From Hafnia alvei (lineage in GTDB: Bacteria; Pseudomonadota; Gammaproteobacteria; Enterobacterales; Enterobacteriaceae), in the NCBI RefSeq assembly GCF_900095695.1, contig NZ_FMIQ01000084.1, forward strand, positions 22,978 through 86,977: 64,000 nucleotides of DNA, given 5' to 3'. The notes beneath the pieces were generated by a model. That model ran no database searches and had not been told where the DNA came from. It worked only from the letters and a program-made list of their open reading frames with translations. The position numbers and the translations under genes were made by a program. Position 1 is the stretch's first letter; every line of letters starts with the position of its first letter. This document shows positions 58,411 to 64,000 of the stretch, piece by piece.

Positions 58411-59094
58411 CTACGGTTGGGTCGAGTGTGGTGCGATTCGTACAGGGTTCTTTGGGATAACTTTCCCTGCAACAAATGACATCAGCGGCGTTCTTGGCGA
58501 ATAGTCACCAAAACGCGAATCAAAATATGAGGGAGGGAATCTTGCCCTCAGAAAATAAAATAAGAAGTTGATGTTTTTCACATTAAAATATGAGACGAGT
58601 CCACCCGTATAGCGGTAAAGCGTTTTATGCGAAATTCTGAGCGTTCTGGCTATCAGGCTGAATGTCCATCCTTTGTTAGCCATAAGAATAATCGCCATCT
58701 TCATCGAACCTAGCTTTTTAACGCAAATAAGATCGTTGAACTCTTTGATGAAGTAATAGGTTAAACTTGACCTCAGTAGGGATGGCATATCCCTCATCCA
58801 AACCGACAGCGAAGCATTAATGTCGATGTGGGGTAATCGTTCTAATACCATCGACATATCTCCGGCTGAACAAATAAGGATCACCGATATTCGATTGGCA
58901 TAGGCATTTTTTAAAATAGTCCCGAGATCTGACATAAGTTTCAAACTATCAACATCGATAAAAATAGCCTTATTGACGATGATTTTTGGGTCAAGATCAT
59001 CAAGTAAGGAGAATAGACCTAACTTTAGGTATTCGTTATCCGTGATAATGGAAATCTTGTTGTGTCTCTTGTCATCATTCATGGTAATTTTCAT
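58411..59094 (-). CDS. LuxR-type HTH regulator with receiver-like N-domain
   Basis: A 227-aa protein. Residues 12-120 resemble a response-regulator receiver (ISIITDNEYLKLGLFSLL, VILICSAGDMSM) but lack a convincing phosphorylation Asp set. Residues 135-180 look like a divergent LuxR/FixJ HTH (MANKGWTFSLIARTLRISHKTLYRYT). The type is reminiscent of orphan regulators of fimbriae and capsule such as RcsA. First gene of the lipoprotein B - adhesin unit, so it may set adhesin expression. The C-terminal 45 residues are unlike any family I know. Confidence 0.7.
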   Translation of the reverse strand: MKITMNDDKRHNKISIITDNEYLKLGLFSLLDDLDPKIIVNKAIFIDVDSLKLMSDLGTILKNAYANRISVILICSAGDMSMVLERLPHIDINASLSVWMRDMPSLLRSSLTYYFIKEFNDLICVKKLGSMKMAIILMANKGWTFSLIARTLRISHKTLYRYTGGLVSYFNVKNINFLFYFLRARFPPSYFDSRFGDYSPRTPLMSFVAGKVIPKNPVRIAPHSTQP

Positions 59095-60099
59095 TTTATG
59101 TTTACATCCAAATCAAGCGTGAAACTCATCTTAGGTTGGCGATAGCGTCAGTGGTATAACGAGTTAGCTCTCGATATATGACTCACGGCATTGAGCAGCA
59201 TAGATTGAGGAAAGAGGAGGCCTGTTCCCTTTGAAAATTCAAATTCCACAATCATCATTAGGCTTCTATCATTTTTTACGTTCTTGGTTAAAAAACGAAT
59301 GGTTAAAAAAACGGAAACACTCCGTACTTCAATATACGTTTAACTTGATGAACGACTGACAAATTAAGTGAACCCTATTGTTCAATGGCAGTTGCAGGTT
59401 TAGGTCGCGTTAAGCGTAGAAACTAGCCTACAAGAGTCATCTCCTTTGCCAGCCCGGTGATGGTTATTATTAGATGACCGGTGGCAACGATATTATTGGG
59501 ACGCTTTATGACGCGCCTTCGTTTTCTTGAGCAAAAGTATACTTAGGCCTACTCTTTCCAGATATTTATATCATTGAATTTTTGTTTTATAATTTTATTG
59601 TCTGTTTATATTTGTTTTTTTGGTTTTTTATTTTAAGTTTATAAGCTACTCATCGGATGACTTACCCAATTCTGGAATATGCATGATGAGCAAAAGGAGA
59701 GGGGAACGGGGATTTTAGGGCACCAAATCAAGGGGGGGCGGGTGTATTGTGAGTTATTAAATGGGATCGGGATTTATTCGTATTTTGTATGATTTGTGGG
59801 GCATTCTGCCGCGAATGATATTCAATTAATGCGTGCATTGAACAGAAAAATAGGAATATGTCACCGTTTGGTATTAGATATATGGATATTTTAGGGAGTG
59901 TGCCGCGATGAGATGAATCAATTTTTCGTCTGATAGACCTGCGAGTAAGAAGATTAAATTCAGACGATCCTTGCTTGCTGGGCGTGACGGCTTAAGGAAG
60001 CAGCATGCTAACGATGAAAGAGGGGAGAAAATGAGGTGAGTAATAAGGTATAAATGGTGTCCCCTGCAGACTTCGAATATGATTTTCAATGTGTTGATA
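59095..60099. other. AT-rich gene-poor region between adhesion locus and island cassette
   Basis: About 1 kb with no ORF that I can support. Composition is AT-rich, with a G-run near 59727. It should contain the promoter of the LuxR-like regulator on its left side. I looked for a tRNA, integrase remnant or att-like repeat marking the island edge and did not recognise one. Confidence 0.4.
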
Positions 60100-60282
60100 T
60101 TAAATGAATTTAATTTGTTTAGTTAACGCATGAGCCCCCAGTAAGGCCCCCGTTTGCAGTAAGTCAAAACTAGAAGGTTTAACGGGAATTTTCACGTCCA
60201 TTTGAATTGGATTGGATGTCACGGCGCTCTGACCATTTACGGAGTCGCAGCGAGCACCATCAGCGTTTGAAAATGATACCAT
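60100..60282 (-). CDS. Small hypothetical protein downstream of the DUF4942 gene
   Basis: A 60-aa frame starting MVSFSNADGARCDSVNG and ending LGAHALTKQIKFI. It begins 11 bases after the stop of the DUF4942-like gene and has a strong ribosome site (TGAGGGG seven bases before ATG). The site and spacing suggest translational coupling to the gene upstream. I do not recognise the sequence. Confidence 0.4.
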   Translation of the reverse strand: MVSFSNADGARCDSVNGQSAVTSNPIQMDVKIPVKPSSFDLLQTGALLGAHALTKQIKFI

Positions 60283-60293
60283 AATCTGGCCCC

Positions 60294-61141
60294 TCAGGAT
60301 TTAGTTGGCAAGGCTTCAGGATAGTGTCGGGCAATAATGTCATTCAGCTTATCAGCCAGTTCAGGTCGCCTGAGTGTGATATGCGCTGTTCCTTTTTGAA
60401 AGTATTTTATCGCAAACATCTCATCCTCATAACGGTTGCTGTGCCTGTTTTCATGGATGTGATCGCCCAGACGACGACTAATATCGGCGCGGTTGTCGGG
60501 AACAGGCTTTCCATCCATAAGCATCAGCATGCGTTCAAGGTCGGCTAACCGATCCCGTTGCCAACCCCAGCTCAGACCAAACCCCCACCTGTCGTATTTG
60601 ACCAGCCCCGTCACGATGATTTTCTGCCAAATTTGCAGGGCGAGTTAGTCTTAAAATTCCACGACAAACTTTTGAATACATTAATGACACCGCGTTCAAA
60701 CACCTCACCTTTGCTCTGATGTAGTTGCTCAAAGGTGCTGAGGATATTGGCTTCAGATATCTCGGGTATATCGTCCTTTTCCAGGTTGTTATACCACTGG
60801 TCACGAGCTTGACCGTCCATAATAGAAAGCATCCCCGATTTCTTCATCAAATCCCGCCATATACCGCGATCGAGATTGCGGGTGATGACTTTCATCGCCG
60901 TTGCTGGTTTTTCCATCAGCCAGCAGCTACAGCGAAAATCCTGTTTCATGGCCCAGTCCAGAGCGGTTTTGCCGCCGATATTGCGGGTCAGCGTCGAGAT
61001 ATCATCAAGCTGGCGGATCAGTGTCTCAATCTGTGCCAGCGCGGCGTTACGGCCCGTGACAATACGTTCAATGCTGGTGGAGCAAATCACATCCGTATGG
61101 TCGGTTAACCATTCCGCGTTATCCGTTGAGTTTGTGGTCAT
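60294..61141 (-). pseudogene. DUF4942-like gene, broken by a frameshift
   Basis: Two frames together encode one DUF4942-like protein common in CP4-type islands. The first (61141 to 60611) starts MTTNSTDNAEWLTDHTD with an AAGGAAAC ribosome site and ends prematurely in CKFGRKSS. The second continues with VKYDRWGFGLSWGWQRDRLADLE and ends in ARHYPEALPTKS. Adding one A to the A4 run (T4 on the plus strand at 60620-60623) restores one frame of about 282 aa, the expected length. Function of the family is unknown. A sequencing error in this homopolymer is possible. Confidence 0.75.
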
Positions 61142-61168
61142 ATCAAGTTTCCTTCTATTTATGCCTTG

Positions 61169-61408
61169 TTAATCAATACCGACGAGAGGCCCTTCCCTTG
61201 GAATCATGGCGAGAGAGAAAAGCAACCAGACAGGTAAAAGGCGATGAGGGATGTTTCCATGGACCGAGAGCAATGACTCAGCGATCGCCTTCGCGGTAAT
61301 ACGCTGATGGGGAGAAAAAATGGAAGACGATTGCCGATAACAATGATTTTTTGATGTCGTATCACACGAGATTGATGTTGGTAGTTTCTTCGCCGTTGGA
61401 CGCCACAT
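61169..61408 (-). CDS. Small unknown ORF in the island cassette
   Basis: A 79-aa frame, with a C-terminal half that looks protein-like (ITAKAIAESLLSVHGNIPHR and LLPVWLLFSLAMIPREG). It has no good ribosome site at its first ATG and an overlapping frame competes, so I give it low weight. It lies between the DUF4942-like gene and the next unknown gene on the same strand. Confidence 0.3.
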   Translation of the reverse strand: MWRPTAKKLPTSISCDTTSKNHCYRQSSSIFSPHQRITAKAIAESLLSVHGNIPHRLLPVWLLFSLAMIPREGPLVGID

Positions 61409-61423
61409 TTAACGTTGTGTCGG

Positions 61424-61732
61424 CTATATGTCATTCGAACCGACGACAAACAGATAGCCGACGGGCTCAAGCTCAGCCAGAGTTAGCTGCAGATGCTCAC
61501 GGCACCATGTTGTAAACTGCGCGTTATCAAAATCCAGTACGCAATCACGTATCATGCCTAAATCGACAATCAGATGTTGTGCAACTGCCGAGCTGGCGGT
61601 GACGGGGTAAAAGAGACCTTCAGTCCCCAAACCTGTCAGGGTTTCGAATGCTGCCCCAGTGACATTGACAGTCAAACTCAGTTGCACGTTGTCAAGCTGA
61701 TGCAGAGCGCGTACTTGGTTGGCAATATTCAT
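61424..61732 (-). CDS. Unknown island protein
   Basis: A 102-aa frame from the ATG at 61732 (MNIANQVRALHQLDNVQLSL). That start overlaps the stop of the upstream gene by four bases (ATGA), which is why I prefer it to a start 54 bases earlier. The sequence has alternating hydrophobic strands and no membrane segment or Cys pair. Not recognised; position suggests it belongs to the same cassette as its upstream neighbour. Confidence 0.6.
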   Translation of the reverse strand: MNIANQVRALHQLDNVQLSLTVNVTGAAFETLTGLGTEGLFYPVTASSAVAQHLIVDLGMIRDCVLDFDNAQFTTWCREHLQLTLAELEPVGYLFVVGSNDI

Positions 61733-61980
61733 CGGTGACTTTCCGCTCGAGGCGGGGCTTTGTTTGATGGCAGGGGTATGCCCCACCTCTTCAGGCTGTA
61801 CTGAACGAAATATCGCGTTGGCGATATCGCACAGACCTCACAGGTGACCGTGCCCTCATGGGCGTCGCTGATGGCGGTATCGGACGCTTCAGACATCCCA
61901 CACAGCGTGGCGAAGCCGCTGAGCCAGCCTGCAGGTAAATGATTCTCTCCGTTTTCTTTTTCTGTGCGAATAATCGCCAT
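61729..61980 (-). CDS. Unknown island protein with Cys pair
   Basis: An 83-aa frame starting MAIIRTEKENGENHLPAGWL with an AAGG ribosome site. The centre has a Cys pair in TVTCEVCAISPTRYFVQY. I believe similar small proteins occur in CP4-type cassettes but cannot name it. Translationally coupled to the gene downstream. Confidence 0.6.
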   Translation of the reverse strand: MAIIRTEKENGENHLPAGWLSGFATLCGMSEASDTAISDAHEGTVTCEVCAISPTRYFVQYSLKRWGIPLPSNKAPPRAESHR

Positions 61981-62082
61981 AGATTGCTACCTTCGTTTCT
62001 TTAATTTATCGGGGTGCCTACATCGCTGAGCGTGATGCAGGGTATTTAGCAAGGATTTGAGGGGTAAACATGAACGCGACGG

Positions 62083-62448
62083 TCATTGACCGTTCATGAT
62101 TTGACGTTGGCGAATATCGGCTAAAGCACGTGCGATACACGGTAACAGCGCTGCTGAGTCAGTACGGTCGTCATCGTTGTCGAAGATAATCGTTGAATCA
62201 GCGTCAATGTTGTCTTCAAGCCAGCGTATTAAGATTTCAAGACCTTGTTCAGTCGTTAATGGCCCGCTGTTTTCATAGCTTACTGTCTCACACTCGGGCT
62301 CATTGACTAACAGCAACGTACAACCGTTATTATTGATAGCCTCGATGAGGGCTGACAGGTCGATACCATCAATGTCTACGGCGATTCGGCCCATGTTGAG
62401 GGCCAGTATATTGACGGCATCGGCTTCTAGGGTCAGAGACAGAATCAT
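62083..62448 (-). CDS. DUF5983/DUF957-like cassette protein
   Basis: A 121-aa protein found downstream of the CbtA toxin gene. The N-terminal half ([20 protein letters not shown]) resembles DUF5983 and the C-terminal half ([39 protein letters not shown]) resembles DUF957/YeeW-type proteins. I recall these as separate small proteins in related islands, so this may be a fusion. Function unknown. The start overlaps the toxin-gene stop by four bases. Confidence 0.7.
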   Translation of the reverse strand: MILSLTLEADAVNILALNMGRIAVDIDGIDLSALIEAINNNGCTLLLVNEPECETVSYENSGPLTTEQGLEILIRWLEDNIDADSTIIFDNDDDRTDSAALLPCIARALADIRQRQIMNGQ

Positions 62449-62821
62449 CGTGTCACCTCGCGGTACTTGCCGTGGGTGATGTCCGTAACGGCTTTGTACC
62501 CGTTGCGTGTCATCAGCCCACAGGCTTTGCGGGCACGGAGAATATCGCTGCTGCTGATAAGCGGCGATTGCTCCTGCGCACTGAAGCCCTGATGGTCGGT
62601 GCGAACCAAATCGTACTTTTCGACAATCACGTTGACCGCGTCACACAATGAGATACCGGCGTCAATATGCTCCTGAATGACCCTTCGTTGCCAAACGGCG
62701 TATCGTTGAGTACCAGACCATAGTGCTGGTTAAACAAATGTGTTAGTAGCGTCTGCCAGATGTCGACAGGTGACAGGCAGGTCGGTGCCGCCCGCATCGG
62801 GGATAGGGGGTGGATTTGCAT
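62445..62821 (-). pseudogene. cbtA: CbtA (YeeV) toxin gene, broken by a one-base frameshift
   Basis: CbtA toxins inhibit cell division and shape by binding FtsZ and MreB. Two overlapping frames give the whole protein: the N-terminal part ([32 protein letters not shown]) in one, and the C-terminal part ([40 protein letters not shown]) in the other. Adding one base at the C-run at 62681-62683 on the plus strand joins them into about 125 aa, like E. coli CbtA (124 aa). As read, the toxin is truncated. A sequencing error in the short homopolymer is possible. Confidence 0.82.
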
Positions 62822-62916
62822 TGAAATGCTCTCTGTTAAATAAAGACGGCGTGAGTGATAAGAGGCTTACGACAGTGAAGGCGGTCGGTGAGTCATGGCG
62901 TTTTCTAGAGGTTACC

Positions 62917-63147
62917 TCATTGCCGGATGGCCTCAAGTGCGGCTTCCAGCGTGTCCCAGCTAATGCCCTGCTCAGCGTCATGGTGGCTGGCCGCATGGCG
63001 TAAGGCTTCGCGAGACTCTTCATCCGTGGCGGATGCATCCACACTGCGCACATCGTCTTCATACCAGAGTGAACATAGTACGAAATCATCGTGCTGATGT
63101 TGTTGCAGCCATTCAATGACCTCGCTGATTTTACAGGCGTGTGGCAT
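62917..63147 (-). CDS. Small acidic ORF between antitoxin and toxin genes
   Basis: A 76-aa acidic protein starting MPHACKISEVIEWLQQHQHDD with a GGAGG ribosome site, five bases after the cbeA stop. It ends SWDTLEAALEAIRQ. In the E. coli yeeTUV order cbtA follows cbeA directly; here this gene is inserted between them. Not recognised. Its close spacing suggests co-translation with cbeA. Confidence 0.6.
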   Translation of the reverse strand: MPHACKISEVIEWLQQHQHDDFVLCSLWYEDDVRSVDASATDEESREALRHAASHHDAEQGISWDTLEAALEAIRQ

Positions 63148-63152
63148 GGATA

Positions 63153-63521
63153 TTAGCCTCCGGGTTGCGCTTGAGTTGGCGTCGGGTAAATCGCGATATA
63201 AAGGTAGCCATGCGAACCGAGGGTATCTGCATCACAGGTCAGCCCTTTGGCATACAGCATGACACAGTGCTGATGGTGCGGACTGAGTTCACTACTTTTG
63301 AGCATTAATTCCAGCTGTTTAAGCAGTACCGGAAACGCCTGGTCGAGGTGGCGTAAATCCGCGTCGCTGAATTTACCAGTGATGCTGGCGCGGTCAGCCA
63401 AGTAATGCAGACGGTTGTCTTCCTGTACCAGTCGGGCACCAAAGCACGGCGTGACGGTGGGGCTAAGTCCCCACCAGGGCTCAGAAATATCATGGTTTAC
63501 TGGCGGTGTTTTATTCGACAA
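63153..63521 (-). CDS. cbeA: CbeA (YeeU) antitoxin
   Basis: A 122-aa antitoxin of the type IV CbtA/CbeA system. In E. coli CbeA counteracts CbtA by stabilising FtsZ and MreB filaments rather than binding the toxin. It shows the family signature EPWWGLSPTVTPCFGARLVQ, HYLADRASITGKFSDADLRHLDQAFP and LYAKGLTCDADTLGS. It appears intact, in contrast to the toxin gene downstream. Confidence 0.88.
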   Translation of the reverse strand: MSNKTPPVNHDISEPWWGLSPTVTPCFGARLVQEDNRLHYLADRASITGKFSDADLRHLDQAFPVLLKQLELMLKSSELSPHHQHCVMLYAKGLTCDADTLGSHGYLYIAIYPTPTQAQPGG

Positions 63522-63541
63522 GGGTGACTCCCTGTTTAACG

Positions 63542-63763
63542 TTAATTGAGCGTGACGCTGCGTAATACGACATACGGGCCGTTGTGGTCCTGACGGCGTT
63601 CAGCGAACACGGCGAGCACACCACTGATATCTTGGATATCCTGACCGGCATAGTGGCAGATGTTGCCGCTCCATTTGTATTTACCGGTACAGAAGCGAAA
63701 CAACCGAGACTCTGGATGCTGGCGGTATATCGCCATGGCTTGACGTTTACTGATAATTCTCAT
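63542..63763 (-). CDS. yeeT: YeeT-like DUF987 protein
   Basis: A 73-aa protein close to E. coli YeeT: it starts MRIISKRQAMAIYRQHPESR, has RLFRFCTGKYKWSG and ends GVLAVFAERRQDHNGPYV plus RSVTLN. YeeT-like genes lie just upstream of cbeA in CP4-type islands. Function unknown. Spacing to cbeA is 20 bases. Confidence 0.85.
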   Translation of the reverse strand: MRIISKRQAMAIYRQHPESRLFRFCTGKYKWSGNICHYAGQDIQDISGVLAVFAERRQDHNGPYVVLRSVTLN

Positions 63764-63781
63764 GAGCGCTTTCTCCTTTGA

Positions 63782-64000
63782 CTACAGCCATCCCCGTTCC
63801 GTGAATGACACAACCGCCATGCCACCGATAACCCAATGGTCAAGCAGACGTATTTCGACGAGATCCAGTGCCTGCTTGAGCCGTGCTGTTATCTGGCGGT
63901 CCGCGTGGCTGGGTTCTGCTTCATGGGAAGGATGGTTATGGGCCACGATAATGGCCGCTGCATTATGCTTTAGGCCAGACTTCACGACTTCGCGGGGATA
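63782..64000 (-). CDS. RadC/YeeS-family protein (partial, N-terminal part beyond the right edge)
   Basis: The last 72 residues of a RadC-family protein. The JAMM-type metal motif is visible: [20 protein letters not shown], preceded by [16 protein letters not shown]. It ends [16 protein letters not shown]. In CP4-type islands this is YeeS, immediately upstream of yeeT, and the spacing of 18 bases fits. No repair role has been shown for this family. Confidence 0.85.
   Translation of the reverse strand, partial: YPREVVKSGLKHNAAAIIVAHNHPSHEAEPSHADRQITARLKQALDLVEIRLLDHWVIGGMAVVSFTERGWL

Noticed and set aside
59874..60089. 71-aa minus-strand frame near the island edge
   Set aside because: No ribosome site or similarity; composition follows the AT-rich DNA.
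59095..60293. tRNA gene, integrase remnant or att repeat at the island boundary
   Set aside because: No cloverleaf, integrase motif or duplicated end could be recognised; the far end of the island is outside the window.
61204..61470. 88-aa minus-strand frame overlapping two others
   Set aside because: Basic, Ser/Arg-rich shadow sequence that overlaps the end of the better-supported gene at 61424-61732.
62730..63116. 128-aa minus-strand frame across the antitoxin-toxin gap
   Set aside because: It lies out of frame over the 62917-63147 ORF and the toxin gene start, and its sequence is not protein-like.

Overview
The window looks like chromosome from an enterobacterium. Gene content and order suggest a Hafnia-like member of the Enterobacterales, but I infer the genus only from recognisable proteins and moderate GC; I ran no search. 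Left to right it holds five blocks.

(1) 1-10.8 kb: dapE (cut by the left edge), yffB, the tiny gene ypfM and the RND pump gene acrD, in the same arrangement as in E. coli. A four-gene chaperone-usher fimbrial operon (major pilin, chaperone, usher, two-domain tip adhesin) and a small winged-helix protein follow.

(2) 10.8-34.9 kb: an anaerobic nitrate block. The sensor/regulator pair narQ-narP lies divergent from the complete periplasmic nitrate reductase operon napFDAGHBC, with a NarP-type 7-2-7 site between them. Then come nudK, maeB, a GNAT acetyltransferase, a ChaN-family lipoprotein behind a strong Fur box, a chemoreceptor, an SDR/LysR divergent pair, a LysR-controlled trio (YcaC-like hydrolase, ABM-domain membrane protein, YtcJ-like amidohydrolase) and ybiT.

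(3) 35-46.2 kb: ecotin, a MarA/SoxS/RamA-type regulator, leuE, and two sugar-PTS loci, each run by an RpiR-family repressor. The first joins a glucose-family EIICB to RpiB and an AlsE-like epimerase. This fits uptake of D-allose (or allulose) by PTS, converging on fructose-6-phosphate. The second is murQP/murR for N-acetylmuramic acid. clsC lies between them.

(4) 46.2-59.1 kb: an AT-rich adhesion locus, the most unusual part of the window. A MarT/CadC-like membrane regulator and a FidL-like partner precede a small lipoprotein. Converging on them is a regulator - lipoprotein - giant inverse autotransporter (about 2974 aa) unit on the other strand. The two lipoproteins, on either side of the giant gene, are clear paralogues of equal length. 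The adhesin has 20 tandem Ig-like units of about 100 aa, almost exactly 300 bp each, and ends in a YfaP/DUF2135-like domain.

(5) 59.1-64 kb: the edge of a CP4-type genomic island on the minus strand: radC-like (cut by the right edge), yeeT-like, the antitoxin cbeA, a small unknown ORF, the toxin cbtA broken by a one-base frameshift, a DUF5983/DUF957-like protein, two unknown ORFs and a DUF4942-like gene broken by a second one-base frameshift. The antitoxin is intact while its toxin is not.

No rRNA, tRNA, insertion sequence or CRISPR array was recognised.
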